64,000 nt of DNA from Pseudomonas ovata (GTDB lineage: Bacteria > Pseudomonadota > Gammaproteobacteria > Pseudomonadales > Pseudomonadaceae). The stretch spans positions 1-64,000 of the forward strand of contig NZ_QFFU01000026.1 in assembly GCF_003131185.1 (NCBI RefSeq), given 5' to 3'. The notes under the pieces were generated by a model, which did no database searches, was not told the origin of the DNA, and saw only the letters and a list, made by a program, of their open reading frames with translations. The translations under genes were made by a program, and so were the position numbers. Of this stretch, positions 8,759-17,834 are shown piece by piece. How positions within the stretch are numbered: position 1 is the stretch's first letter; each line of letters starts with the position of its first letter.

Positions 8759-8789
8759 GCCATCCATCCACTGCCTGCGAGCCATTCAT

Positions 8790-9632
8790 GTGAAACCTCT
8801 TTCCCGCGGTCAATGGCTGGCCCTGTTGTGCCTGCTGCCCTTTACGCTGTTTTTCATCGTGTTCCAGATCGCACCGCTGGCCTGGGTGGCGATTCACAGC
8901 CTGCAGTCCGACAACGGCTGGGGCCTGGACAACTTTGCCAAGGCATTCAACTCGCGTTTCTATCGCCAGGCCATGCAGTTCAGCCTGGAGATCAGTTTCT
9001 GGTCGAGCCTGTTCGGTATCCTCATCGCCACCCTGGGCGCCTGGTCGCTGCATCAGGTCGATTCACGGCTGCGCGACTTCGTCAGCGCGTTCGCCAACAT
9101 GACCAGCAATTTTTCCGGGGTGCCGCTGGCGTTTGCCTTCATCATCCTGCTGGGCTTCAACGGCGCCCTGACCCTGATCCTCAAGCAGGCCGGGATCATC
9201 GATGACTTCAACCTGTACTCCAAGACCGGACTGATCCTGGTCTACACCTATTTCCAGATTCCGCTCGGTGTATTGCTGCTGTACCCGGCCTTCGACGCCT
9301 TGCGCGACGACTGGGCGGAGTCCGCCGCCTTGCTGGGCGCCAGCCCCTGGCAGTTCTGGCGGCACATCGGCCTGCCGGTGCTGACACCGGCGCTGCTGGG
9401 CACCTTTGTCATCCTGCTGGCCAACGCATTGGGCGCCTATGCCACGGTGTACGCGCTGACCACCGGCAACTTCAACGTCCTGCCGATCCGCATTGCAGCC
9501 ATGGTGTCCGGCGACATCACCCTGGACCCGAACATGGCCAGCGCCCTGGCAATGATCCTGGTCGGGCTCATGACCCTGGTGACCGTGGTGCATCAGTGGC
9601 TGCTCAAGAGGAGCTACCATGTCGCGCGCTGA
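8790..9632 (+). CDS. ABC transporter permease, first subunit
   Basis: An inner-membrane permease with about six hydrophobic segments beginning WLALLCLLPFTLFFIVFQIAPLAWV. The cytoplasmic EAA-type loop reads ESAALLGASPWQFWRHIGLPVLTPALLG, the coupling site for the ATPase. The frame is open from an ATG at 8757, but that codon lies in the stem of the preceding hairpin, so GTG at 8790 (VKPLSRGQW) is the more likely start. Its 3' end overlaps the second permease gene by 14 bp, indicating translational coupling. Confidence 0.85.
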   Translation: MKPLSRGQWLALLCLLPFTLFFIVFQIAPLAWVAIHSLQSDNGWGLDNFAKAFNSRFYRQAMQFSLEISFWSSLFGILIATLGAWSLHQVDSRLRDFVSAFANMTSNFSGVPLAFAFIILLGFNGALTLILKQAGIIDDFNLYSKTGLILVYTYFQIPLGVLLLYPAFDALRDDWAESAALLGASPWQFWRHIGLPVLTPALLGTFVILLANALGAYATVYALTTGNFNVLPIRIAAMVSGDITLDPNMASALAMILVGLMTLVTVVHQWLLKRSYHVAR

Positions 9633-10416
9633 ACGCCGCCCTGCCCCGCTCTATCACCGGCTGGTGGTCTGGCTGCTGTTTGCCATCCTGCTGCTGCCGC
9701 TGGTCGGCACCCTGCTGTATTCACTTTCCACCAGTTGGTCGGCCACCGTGCTGCCCAGCGGGCTGACCTTCAAGTGGTACCTGGCCCTGTGGAGCGATGC
9801 GCGCTTTCTCAGCGCCTTCGGCCAGTCGCTGCTGGTGTGCGTGGGGGCCCTGTTGCTGGCCGTGGTGCTGATCCTGCCCTTGTTGTTCGTGGTGCATTAC
9901 CACTTCCCGCGCCTGGACGGGCTGATGAACATCCTGATCCTGCTGCCCTTCGCGGTGCCGCCGGTGGTGTCTTCGGTGGGCCTGTTGCAGCTCTACGGTT
10001 CCGGGCCCATGGCGATGGTCGGCACACCGTGGATCCTGATCGGTTGCTACTTCACCGTGGCCCTGCCGTTCATGTACCGCGCCATCACCAACAACCTGCA
10101 GGCCATCAATCTCGTCGACCTGATGGACGCCGCCCGCCTGCTGGGCGCCAGCACCTGGCAAGCCGCGTTCCTGGTGGTGCTGCCCAACCTGCGCAAGGGC
10201 CTGATGGTCGCCTTGCTGCTGTCGTTTTCGTTCCTGTTCGGCGAGTTCGTGTTCGCCAACCTGCTGGTCGGCACCCGTTACGAGACCTTGCAGGTGTACC
10301 TGAACAACATGCGCAACAGCAGCGGCCACTTCAACAGTGCACTGGTGATCTCCTATTTTCTCTTCGTACTGGTACTGACCTGGGTCGCCAATCGACTGAA
10401 CAAGGACAAAGACTGA
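9619..10416 (+). CDS. ABC transporter permease, second subunit
   Basis: A 265-residue inner-membrane permease of the binding-protein-dependent type with about six membrane segments. The EAA-type loop reads DAARLLGASTWQAAFLVVLPNLRKGL. It overlaps the first permease and ends one base before the ATPase start, so the genes form one operon. With its partner it forms the heterodimeric channel of the importer. Two separate permeases suit polyamine, iron or phosphonate-type importers. Confidence 0.88.
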   Translation: MSRAERRPAPLYHRLVVWLLFAILLLPLVGTLLYSLSTSWSATVLPSGLTFKWYLALWSDARFLSAFGQSLLVCVGALLLAVVLILPLLFVVHYHFPRLDGLMNILILLPFAVPPVVSSVGLLQLYGSGPMAMVGTPWILIGCYFTVALPFMYRAITNNLQAINLVDLMDAARLLGASTWQAAFLVVLPNLRKGLMVALLLSFSFLFGEFVFANLLVGTRYETLQVYLNNMRNSSGHFNSALVISYFLFVLVLTWVANRLNKDKD

Positions 10417-10417
10417 G

Positions 10418-11407
10418 ATGAGCTTTATCAGTATCGAAAACCTGCAAAAGACCTACAGCGGCACCCCGGTGTTCAGTGACATCCAGTGCCATATCGCCAA
10501 GGGCGAATTCATCACCCTGCTGGGCCCGTCCGGCTGTGGCAAGTCGACCTTGCTACGCTGCATTGCCGGCCTGACCCCGGTGGACCAGGGACGCATCCTG
10601 CTCGATGGCCAGGACCTGGTTCCTTTAAGCCCGCAGAAACGCCAGATCGGCATGGTATTCCAGAGCTACGCGCTGTTTCCCAACATGACCGTGGCACAAA
10701 ACGTCGCCTTCGGCCTGCGCATGCAGAAGGTCAGTGCGGCCGACAGCCAGCAACGGGTCGATGAGATGCTCAGGCTGGTCGAGCTGCAGGACTTTGCCAA
10801 GCGCTACCCGCACCAGTTGTCCGGCGGGCAATGCCAGCGCGTGGCCCTGGCCCGCTCGCTGGTCACCCGCCCACGTCTGCTGCTGCTCGATGAGCCGCTG
10901 TCGGCACTCGATGCCCGGATCCGCAAGCACCTGCGCGAACAGATCCGCGCCATCCAGCGCGAACTGGGCCTGACCACTATCTTCGTGACCCACGACCAGG
11001 AAGAGGCCCTGACGATGTCAGACCGCATCTTCCTGATGAACAAAGGGCGCATTGTCCAGAGCGGTGATGCCGAGACCCTCTACACCGCCCCGGTGGATGC
11101 CTTTGCGGCCGGCTTCATCGGCAACTACAACCTGCTGGAGGCCGACGTGGCCAGTCGCCTGCTGCAGCGCCCGGTCGCCAGCCGCATCGCCATCCGCCCG
11201 GAGGCCATCGAATTGCATGCCGAGGGCACGCTGCAGGGACGGATTCGCAGCCACAGCCTGCTGGGCAACGTGATCCGCTATCGGGTCGAGGCCAACGGCG
11301 TGGACCTTGTGGTCGACGTCCTGAACCGCTCGGCCGACGACCTGCGCGCCGAGGGCAGCCTGGTCAGCCTGAAGATCGAACCAACGGCCCTCTGCCCCGT
11401 AAGCTAA
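10418..11407 (+). CDS. ABC transporter ATP-binding protein
   Basis: A 329-residue ATPase powering the importer. Walker A is GPSGCGKST near residues 36-44, the signature is LSGGQCQR, Walker B is LLLLDEPLSALD, and the switch histidine lies in VTHDQEEAL. The C-terminal ~100 residues form a TOBE-like regulatory domain (IAIRPEAIELHAEG, then LLGNVIRYRVEANG), as in PotA/FbpC-type subunits. It starts one base after the permease stop codon. Confidence 0.92.
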   Translation: MSFISIENLQKTYSGTPVFSDIQCHIAKGEFITLLGPSGCGKSTLLRCIAGLTPVDQGRILLDGQDLVPLSPQKRQIGMVFQSYALFPNMTVAQNVAFGLRMQKVSAADSQQRVDEMLRLVELQDFAKRYPHQLSGGQCQRVALARSLVTRPRLLLLDEPLSALDARIRKHLREQIRAIQRELGLTTIFVTHDQEEALTMSDRIFLMNKGRIVQSGDAETLYTAPVDAFAAGFIGNYNLLEADVASRLLQRPVASRIAIRPEAIELHAEGTLQGRIRSHSLLGNVIRYRVEANGVDLVVDVLNRSADDLRAEGSLVSLKIEPTALCPVS

Positions 11408-11410
11408 AGA

Positions 11411-11472
11411 CGTGGCAAGCGGCAAGTTGATCGCATGGCTTTTGCTTTCACTTGCAGCTTGCGGCTTGTGAC
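11411..11472. repeat. Imperfect inverted repeat, REP-like
   Basis: GGCAAGCGGCAAGTTG pairs imperfectly with the reverse complement of CTTGCAGCTTGCGGCTTG. The unit lies between the ABC operon and the HAD gene. A related fragment, GGCTTGCGGCTTGCGGA, appears near 2347 before minC. It is probably a dispersed pseudomonad intergenic element and may also end ABC-operon transcription. Confidence 0.5.
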
Positions 11473-11542
11473 TTACCCCTTGAAACGAGCCGTTGCGTGC
11501 CCTCACCATGACCGCTTCGCTCAAACGCCTTGGGAGGCACGC

Positions 11543-12196
11543 ATGCCCGTAGCAATTTTCGACCTGGACGAAACCCTGATCGATGGCGACTGCGCCACCT
11601 TGTGGTGCGAGCAGATGGGGCGGCTGGGCTGGGTCGACACGGCGTGGTTCATGCAACGCAACGATGAACTGATGACCGCCTACAGTGCCGGCGAGCTGGC
11701 CATGGAAGACTATATGGCCTTCAGCCTGGAGCCCATGATCGGGCGCACCCCGGAAGAAATCGAACACCTGGTCGGCCCCTGGGTCGAGGATGTGATCGAG
11801 CCGATCATTTTCAGCGATGCCTGCAAGGCCATCGCCGAACACCGCGCCAAGGGCGACCGGATCCTGGTGATCTCGGCTTCCGGCGAGCACCTGGTGCGCC
11901 CGATCGCCGAGCGCCTGGGCATCGATGAAGTGCTGGCCATCGATCTGGACGTGCAACACGGGGTGTACAGCGGCGCTACGGTCGGCGTGCTGACCTACCA
12001 GCAGGGCAAGGTGGCCCGTCTGCTGGAATGGCTGGACGCCGAAGGCGAAAACCTCGAAGGCGCCAGCTTCTACTCCGATTCACGCAACGACCTGCCGCTG
12101 CTGCTCAAGGTTGATCATCCGCAGGTGGTCAACCCTGATCCGGTGTTGCTGGCGCATGCCGAGCAGGCCGGATGGCCGGTGCATCGCTGGAAGTGA
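11543..12196 (+). CDS. HAD superfamily phosphatase (SerB-like, subfamily IB)
   Basis: A 217-residue hydrolase with HAD motif I DLDETLIDGD at residues 7-16 (nucleophile Asp7, acid/base Asp9), motif II ISASGEH near 112, and motif IV SDSRNDLPLL near 178. The helical cap between motifs I and II fits HAD-IB enzymes such as phosphoserine phosphatase. ATG 11543 is chosen for its GGGAGG ribosome-binding site; upstream codons fall in the repeat. It is co-oriented with the ABC operon, so it might act on an imported phosphorylated compound, but that is inference. Confidence 0.85.
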   Translation: MPVAIFDLDETLIDGDCATLWCEQMGRLGWVDTAWFMQRNDELMTAYSAGELAMEDYMAFSLEPMIGRTPEEIEHLVGPWVEDVIEPIIFSDACKAIAEHRAKGDRILVISASGEHLVRPIAERLGIDEVLAIDLDVQHGVYSGATVGVLTYQQGKVARLLEWLDAEGENLEGASFYSDSRNDLPLLLKVDHPQVVNPDPVLLAHAEQAGWPVHRWK

Positions 12197-12211
12197 CCGG
12201 CCAGTGAAGGG

Positions 12212-13177
12212 TCAGGCCAGGCTGGCGTCGATGACCACCACCAGCTTGCCGTTGACCTGATTGCCCTCCAGCGTCTCATAAGCCTCACTGGCCTGGTCCA
12301 TCGGGAAGGTACGGGCCAGTTGCGGGTTGAGACGGCCTTCGCTGAACAGCGGCCATACATGCTGGCCCAGGTCGCTGAGCAGGTCGGCCTTGAACTGATC
12401 GTCGCGGCTGCGCAGGGTCGAGCCCAGCAACTGGATACGCTTGCCCAGCACCTGTGCCAGGTCGATCCCGGCCTGGCGCCCGCCCATCAGGCCAATCAGC
12501 ACCCAGCGGCCGTCCTGGCCCAGCAGTTTGAGGTTGAGCGCGGCGTAGTCGTTGCCGCCGACCGGATCGAGTACCACATCGAAGGGGGCAAAGTCCTTGA
12601 GCGTTTCGAGGTTGTCGCTGCGCACCACTCCGCCCTGGGCACCCAGTTCGGTGCAGTACGCCAGGCGCTCGGCAGAGCCGACGCTGACCCAGACCGGGCT
12701 GCCAAAGGCCTTGCAGAGCTGAATGGCGGCTGAACCAACGCCACTTGCCCCGGCATGCAGCAAGACCTTTTCTCCAGGCTTGAGGCCGGCCAGTTGAAAC
12801 AGGTTCAACCAGGCGGTGGCGTACACCTCGGGAATCGCGGCGGCCTGCTGCAGCGACAGGCCCTCGGGCACCGGCAACACATGCCGGGCATCGACCACCA
12901 CTTCTTCAGCCATACCGCCGCCCGCCAGCAGGGCGCAGACCCTGTCGCCCTCTTTCCAGGCGGTGCCGGGCCCGACCTCGACGATCACACCCGAGCACTC
13001 CAGGCCCAGAAATTCACTCGCCCCCGGCGGCGGCGCATACTGGCCCGCACGCTGCAACAGGTCGGCGCGGTTGAGTCCCGCCGCTGCCACCTTGATACGA
13101 ACCTGGCCGACATCCAGAGCCAGGCTCTGTGTCTGGACCCATTCCACATGTCCGTTAACGCCTTGCAATGCCTTCAC
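12212..13177 (-). CDS. NAD(P)H quinone oxidoreductase, zinc-type MDR family
   Basis: A 321-residue medium-chain dehydrogenase/reductase. The N-terminal GroES-like half has AGLNRADLLQRAGQYAPPPGAS, a signature of QOR-like enzymes, and the nucleotide-binding half has GASGVGSAAIQLCKAFG. Cysteine and histidine zinc ligands of true alcohol dehydrogenases are absent, so the family name is historical. The start is GTG at 13177 (VKALQGVNG), preceded by GGAGG; the open frame runs on to 13234. It is divergent from prc and converges with the HAD gene. Confidence 0.87.
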   Translation of the reverse strand: MKALQGVNGHVEWVQTQSLALDVGQVRIKVAAAGLNRADLLQRAGQYAPPPGASEFLGLECSGVIVEVGPGTAWKEGDRVCALLAGGGMAEEVVVDARHVLPVPEGLSLQQAAAIPEVYATAWLNLFQLAGLKPGEKVLLHAGASGVGSAAIQLCKAFGSPVWVSVGSAERLAYCTELGAQGGVVRSDNLETLKDFAPFDVVLDPVGGNDYAALNLKLLGQDGRWVLIGLMGGRQAGIDLAQVLGKRIQLLGSTLRSRDDQFKADLLSDLGQHVWPLFSEGRLNPQLARTFPMDQASEAYETLEGNQVNGKLVVVIDASLA

Positions 13178-13313
13178 GGTGCCTCCATAGTGAGTCAGGA
13201 CTGAGCCCGCGGCTGCTGCCCCGGGCTTTTGCATTATGCGACCGGGTCCATGGAACCGGCGATCTCTAAGACGGCCTAATATGCGTGATCAATTGTCTCC
13301 GCGTCGAATCAGC

Positions 13314-15395
13314 ATGAAGCATTTCTTCCCAAGCACCGCCCTCGCCCTGCTCATCGGCTTCAGCATTGTGCCGATGTCGGCCTGCACCTTTGCCGCCAAC
13401 AGCTGGGACAAGCTTCAGCCCGATCGCGACGAGGTGGTTGCCAGCCTCAATGTCGTCGAACTGCTCAAGCGTCACCACTACAGCAAGCCGCCGCTGGACG
13501 ACAAGCGCTCGGTCATCATCTACAACAGCTACCTCAAGCTGCTCGACCCGGCTCGCAGCTACTTCACGGCCAGCGATATCGCCGAGTTCGACAAGTGGCA
13601 GACCCAGTTCGACGACTTTCTCAAGAGCGGCGACCTGAACGCCGGCTTTACCATCTATAAACGCTACCTGGATCGCAGCAAGGCGCGCATGGACTTCGTC
13701 CTCGCCGAACTGGCCAAGGGCGTCGACAAGCTGAGCTTCACCGACAAGGAAACCTTGCTGGTTGATCGCAAGGAAGCCCCCTGGGCCAAGAACCAGGCCG
13801 AGCTGGACGACCTGTGGCGCAAGCGCGTCAAGGATGAAGTCCTGCGCCTGAAGATCGCTGGCAAAGAGCCCGCCAAGATCCAGGAACTGCTCACCAAGCG
13901 TTACAAGAATCAGTTGGGTCGCCTGAACCAGACCCGCGCCGAGGACATCTTCCAGGCGTACCTGAACTCCTTCGCCATGTCGTATGACCCGCACACCAAC
14001 TACCTGTCGCCCGACAGCGCGGAAAACTTCGACATCAACATGAGCCTGTCGCTCGAAGGCATTGGCGCGGTGCTGCAAAGCGACAACGACAACGTCAAGG
14101 TCGTGCGCCTGGTACCGGCAGGCCCTGCGGCCAAGACCAAGCAGGTAGCGCCGGCCGACAAGATCGTCGGTGTGGCCCAGGGCGACAAGGAAATGGTCGA
14201 CGTGATCGGCTGGCGCCTGGACGAAGTGGTCAAGCTGATCCGCGGGCCGAAGGGCTCGGTGGTGCGCCTTGAGGTCATCCCGGCCAGCAACGCTCCGAAC
14301 GACCAGACCAGCAAGGTGGTGTCGATCACCCGTGAAGCGGTCAAGCTCGAAGAGCAGGCCGCCAAGAAGTCGATCCTGCACCTGAACCAGGACGGTCGCG
14401 ACTACAAGCTGGGCGTGATCGAGATTCCGGCGTTCTACCTGGACTTCAAGGCCTACAAGGCGGGTGATCCGGAGTACAAGAGCACTACGCGCGACGTGAA
14501 GAAACTGCTCACCGAGTTGCAGGCCGAGAAAGTCGACGGCCTGGTGCTGGACCTGCGCAACAACGGCGGCGGCTCGTTGCAGGAAGCCACCGAACTCACC
14601 AGCCTGTTCATCGAGAAAGGCCCGACCGTGCTGGTGCGCAATGCCGACGGCAAGGTCGATGTGCTCGAGGACGAAGCCAAGAGCGTGTTCTACAAGGGCC
14701 CGATGGCCGTGCTGGTCAACCGCCTGTCGGCCTCGGCCTCGGAGATTTTCGCCGGCGCCATGCAGGACTACCACCGCGCCTTGATCGTGGGCGGCCAGAC
14801 CTTTGGCAAGGGCACGGTGCAGACCATCCAGCCGCTCAATCATGGCGAGCTGAAACTGACCCTGGCCAAGTTCTACCGGGTTTCCGGCCAGAGCACCCAG
14901 CATCAGGGCGTAGTGCCTGACATCGCCTACCCGTCGCTGATCGACACCAAGGAAATCGGTGAAAGCGCCCTGCCCGAAGCCATGCCGTGGGACAGCATTC
15001 GTCCGGCCATTCGCCCGGCGAGCGATCCGTTCAAGCCGTTCCTGGCCCAACTGCAGGCCCGGCATGACCAGCGCAAGGTCAAGGATGCCGAGTTCGTGTT
15101 CATCGAAGATCGCCTGGCCCTTGCCCGTCAGTTGATGAACGAGAAAACCGTCAGCCTCAATGAAGCGGACCGTCGTGCCGAGCACACGGCCATCGAAAAC
15201 AAGCAACTGGCGCTGGAAAACACCCGTCGCAAGGCCAAGGGTGAAGAGCCGCTCAAGGAGCTGAAAAAGGAAGACGAAGAAGCGTTGCCGGTGGAAGACG
15301 AGAAGACCAAGCCCGAAGACGACGCCTACCTGGCCGAGACCGGGCGCATTCTGCTCGACTACCTGGGGCTGAGCACTTCGGTCGCGAAAAAATGA
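13314..15395 (+). CDS. prc: Carboxy-terminal processing periplasmic protease Prc
   Basis: A 693-residue tail-specific serine protease of the S41 family (Prc/Tsp; AlgO in P. aeruginosa, where it degrades mutant MucA and affects alginate). A signal peptide starts at MKHFFPSTALALLIG. An N-terminal helical domain is followed by PDZ (EGIGAVLQ...VRLVPAGPA), then the protease core with DLRNNGGGS, the catalytic serine in SASASEIFAGAM and the lysine in FGKGTVQ. The tail is rich in Lys/Glu. The frame is open to 13236, but MKHFF is the native-looking signal start. A strong terminator follows. Confidence 0.93.
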   Translation: MKHFFPSTALALLIGFSIVPMSACTFAANSWDKLQPDRDEVVASLNVVELLKRHHYSKPPLDDKRSVIIYNSYLKLLDPARSYFTASDIAEFDKWQTQFDDFLKSGDLNAGFTIYKRYLDRSKARMDFVLAELAKGVDKLSFTDKETLLVDRKEAPWAKNQAELDDLWRKRVKDEVLRLKIAGKEPAKIQELLTKRYKNQLGRLNQTRAEDIFQAYLNSFAMSYDPHTNYLSPDSAENFDINMSLSLEGIGAVLQSDNDNVKVVRLVPAGPAAKTKQVAPADKIVGVAQGDKEMVDVIGWRLDEVVKLIRGPKGSVVRLEVIPASNAPNDQTSKVVSITREAVKLEEQAAKKSILHLNQDGRDYKLGVIEIPAFYLDFKAYKAGDPEYKSTTRDVKKLLTELQAEKVDGLVLDLRNNGGGSLQEATELTSLFIEKGPTVLVRNADGKVDVLEDEAKSVFYKGPMAVLVNRLSASASEIFAGAMQDYHRALIVGGQTFGKGTVQTIQPLNHGELKLTLAKFYRVSGQSTQHQGVVPDIAYPSLIDTKEIGESALPEAMPWDSIRPAIRPASDPFKPFLAQLQARHDQRKVKDAEFVFIEDRLALARQLMNEKTVSLNEADRRAEHTAIENKQLALENTRRKAKGEEPLKELKKEDEEALPVEDEKTKPEDDAYLAETGRILLDYLGLSTSVAKK

Positions 15396-15460
15396 CCTGC
15401 CAATGACAATGGCAAACTGCCCATATTGTCATTAAACAGTCATGATTCTGTCGTGCAATA

Positions 15461-15497
15461 GGGCCAGGACGGCTTCACCGTCCTGGCCCTTCTTTTT
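15461..15497 (+). terminator. Rho-independent terminator after prc
   Basis: GGGCCAGGACGG (15461-15472) pairs perfectly with CCGTCCTGGCCC (15478-15489) across a 5-base loop, followed by TTCTTTTT. It ends prc transcription 16 bp before the EAL gene. Confidence 0.92.
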
Positions 15498-15512
15498 GCC
15501 GTAGAGACCGCC

Positions 15513-17294
15513 ATGACCGTGACCGAACAACTGAGCGCACTGAGCTCCATTCTGGCTCGCAGTGACCTGCACAGCTTGTTCCAGCCCATCGTCATGCTCT
15601 CGCAACGCCGCATCCTGGGCTATGAAGCTTTGACCCGCGGCCCCTCCAACAGCCCTTTGCATTCACCTGTCAGCCTGTTTGCCGTGGCCCGCCAGAGCGG
15701 GCGTCTCAGTGAGCTGGAGCTGGCCTGTCGCGACAGCGCCTGTCGACGCTTCAGCCAGCAGAAACTGCCAGGCAAACTGTTTCTCAATGTCTCGCCCGAA
15801 TCATTGCTCGAAGTCTCACACCCGCCGGGCCGTACCCTGGAGATGCTGCAACGCTATGGCATTGCGCCTCAGGATGTGGTGATCGAGTTGACCGAACAGA
15901 CCCCCACCGACGATTTTGAACTGCTGTACAAGGCGCTGCACCATTACCGCGACATGGGCTTTTCGATTGCGCTGGACGACCTGGGTGCGGGCTACTCAAG
16001 CCTGCGCCTGTGGTCTGAGCTGCGCCCGGACTATGTCAAGATCGACCGGCACTTCATCGATGGCATTCACCAGGACGCGGTCAAGCGCGAGTTCGTAGGG
16101 TCCATGCTGCACATGGCCAAGGCTTCACGGGCCATTGTGATCGCCGAAGGCATCGAGCTGGCCGAAGAGCTGGAAGTGTTGCTGGAAATGGGTGTCGACC
16201 TGGTCCAGGGCTATCTGCTGGCGCGCCCGCAGGAGCGCCCGCCCCGCGACATCAGCAGCATGCTGCCCAAGGCCGAAAGCATCAGCCTGCCCTTGAGCGA
16301 GGAAGCCGCCGACCTGAGTGCCCTGCTCAATCCGCAGCCGGCGATCAGCCAGAGCACCCACACCGCTCAGGTCCTCGAAGCCTTTCGCCTGCAAGCCAAT
16401 CTCAACTCGGTGGCGGTGCTGGACGAGCAGTCACGCCCTTGTGGCATCGTGCATCGCCATTCGTTGTCCGAGGCGCTGCTCAAGCCCTTCGGCACCGAGC
16501 TGTTTGCGCGCAAGCCGATCAGCCGGTTGATGAGCGATGATTTTCTGGCCGTCGAGTTGAACCAGTCACTGCAACAGGTCAGCCGCTTGCTGACCAGCCG
16601 TGCGCGCCAGCGCATCGAGGAAGATTTCATTATTACCAGCAACGGCGTCTATGTGGGCCTGGGCCGGGTGATCGATGTGCTCAAGCTGATCACCGAGCTG
16701 AAAATCCAGCAGGCCCGTTATGCCAACCCGCTGACCCTGCTGCCTGGCAATGTGCCGATTCAGCAATGCCTGACCCGAGTGTTGCAACAACAGCGCGAGT
16801 CGATGGTGTGCTACGTCGACATCGACAGCTTCAAACCCTTCAACGACATCTATGGCTACGCCCGCGGCGACGAGGTGCTGCTGTGCCTGGCGCAGTGCCT
16901 GAACGACCGGATTGATCCCAGCCGTGATTTTGTCGGGCACATTGGCGGCGACGACTTTCTGATGGTGCTGGGCCCGGATGAGTGGGAAAGGCGCATTCAG
17001 ACGCTGCTTGAGGACTTCCAGAACCAGTGCCGGCGCTTCTACCGCGCCGAGCATCTGGAAGCCGGGTGTTTCACCGCCCTGAATCGCCAGGGCCAGCGCC
17101 AGGAGTTTGCGCTGCTGTCGCTGTCGATCGGCGTGGTCCATCTGCGCAGCGACGCTTGTGAACGGGTCGATGCCAGCCAGGTGGCCGACCTGGCATCCCA
17201 GGCCAAGCACTACGCCAAGGACATCAGCGGCGCCAGCATCCACCTGATCGATACAGCGCTGACACAGTCCTGTCACACCGCCAAGGCTTTGTAG
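15513..17294 (+). CDS. EAL-CBS-GGDEF cyclic-di-GMP signalling protein
   Basis: A 593-residue cytosolic protein with no membrane segments. Order: EAL phosphodiesterase domain (YEALTRGP near 36, ELTEQTP, DDLGAGYSSL, KIDRHFIDGI, AEGIEL), a CBS pair (about 270-385), then a GGDEF domain whose signature is GGDDF. The EAL catalytic residues look complete, so c-di-GMP hydrolysis is plausible; the GGDDF variant makes cyclase activity uncertain. The CBS pair may sense adenine nucleotides. The TAG stop codon is part of the REPIN that follows directly, so the C-terminus may have been trimmed or rewritten by that repeat. Confidence 0.9.
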   Translation: MTVTEQLSALSSILARSDLHSLFQPIVMLSQRRILGYEALTRGPSNSPLHSPVSLFAVARQSGRLSELELACRDSACRRFSQQKLPGKLFLNVSPESLLEVSHPPGRTLEMLQRYGIAPQDVVIELTEQTPTDDFELLYKALHHYRDMGFSIALDDLGAGYSSLRLWSELRPDYVKIDRHFIDGIHQDAVKREFVGSMLHMAKASRAIVIAEGIELAEELEVLLEMGVDLVQGYLLARPQERPPRDISSMLPKAESISLPLSEEAADLSALLNPQPAISQSTHTAQVLEAFRLQANLNSVAVLDEQSRPCGIVHRHSLSEALLKPFGTELFARKPISRLMSDDFLAVELNQSLQQVSRLLTSRARQRIEEDFIITSNGVYVGLGRVIDVLKLITELKIQQARYANPLTLLPGNVPIQQCLTRVLQQQRESMVCYVDIDSFKPFNDIYGYARGDEVLLCLAQCLNDRIDPSRDFVGHIGGDDFLMVLGPDEWERRIQTLLEDFQNQCRRFYRAEHLEAGCFTALNRQGQRQEFALLSLSIGVVHLRSDACERVDASQVADLASQAKHYAKDISGASIHLIDTALTQSCHTAKAL

Positions 17295-17445
17295 GAGCGC
17301 GCTTGCCCGCGACCGGCTGCGTAGCAGTCGTAAATTTGCAGCGTTTCATAGATTTTCAGATCGTAAATTTGTGGCGTTTCATCAATTTTGCGAGCGCTAC
17401 GCACTCGGTCGCGGTGGTCCGGCATACCGGCAAGCGCGCTCCTAC
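17291..17445. repeat. REPIN, GTAGGAGCGCGCTTGCCCGCG family, copy 1
   Basis: Opens with GTAGGAGCGCGCTTGCCCGCGA and closes with the inverted end GGCAAGCGCGCTCCTAC. The inner part holds AT-rich tracts (CGTAAATTTG twice). It shares ends and inner motifs with copies at 50767-50918 and 59049-59157. Such doublets are mobilised by RAYT transposases encoded elsewhere. The first bases provide the stop codon of the preceding EAL gene. Confidence 0.9.
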
Positions 17446-17450
17446 ACACC

Positions 17451-17834
17451 CTACCCCACCTGCTGTTTTTCTTCCTCGACCGGATAGGCAAACTCAAACA
17501 CCCGCACCACTTCCGAAGCATGCCAGGCCGCCGCGGCCGTGCCATCGGAAGGGCCATTGAAACGCCCAAGCCGCGTTACACACTCGAAAAACCCGGTGCG
17601 CGGCAATCGGCTGGCGCCCTGGCTGATGACCAGCGAGCTGCGCAGCGGCTGCTCGGCGCGGGCGTCCAGTACCGCGAGGTATTCCAGGGCAGCGGTCAGG
17701 GTCTGCATCGCCGGCGTGGGCAGTTGCAGGCGCTCCAGCAAGGCGCGATAAGTCAGCAGATGACGCTGCCGGCGCGCCATATCCAGTTCGTTGAGCAGGC
17801 TCTGCCACTGCTGCCGGCTGATACGCACGCTCAT
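17451..17834 (-). CDS. Conserved hypothetical protein, partner of the XRE gene
   Basis: A 127-residue basic, mostly helical protein starting MSVRISRQQWQSLLNELDMARRQRHLLTYRALLERL, with no domain I recognise. A central QTLTAALEYLAVLDARAEQP helix precedes a C-terminal part (ASRLPRTGFFECVTRLGRFNGP) that could be a small beta domain. Its ATG overlaps the stop codon of the upstream XRE gene (ATGA), so the two are translated together. The REPIN ends six bases after its stop codon. Function unknown; a DNA-binding or toxin-like role is only a possibility suggested by its partner. Confidence 0.75.
   Translation of the reverse strand: MSVRISRQQWQSLLNELDMARRQRHLLTYRALLERLQLPTPAMQTLTAALEYLAVLDARAEQPLRSSLVISQGASRLPRTGFFECVTRLGRFNGPSDGTAAAAWHASEVVRVFEFAYPVEEEKQQVG

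Noticed and set aside
11543..12196. HAD gene as phosphonoacetaldehyde hydrolase of a phosphonate pathway
   Set aside because: Its motifs (DLDETL, helical cap, SDSRNDLPLL) fit SerB-like HAD-IB phosphatases, not phosphonatase, which has a different N-terminal signature and a Schiff-base lysine in the cap.
13266..15206. A 646-codon minus-strand frame opposite prc
   Set aside because: No homology features; the plus-strand frame is a textbook Prc protease with intact catalytic motifs.
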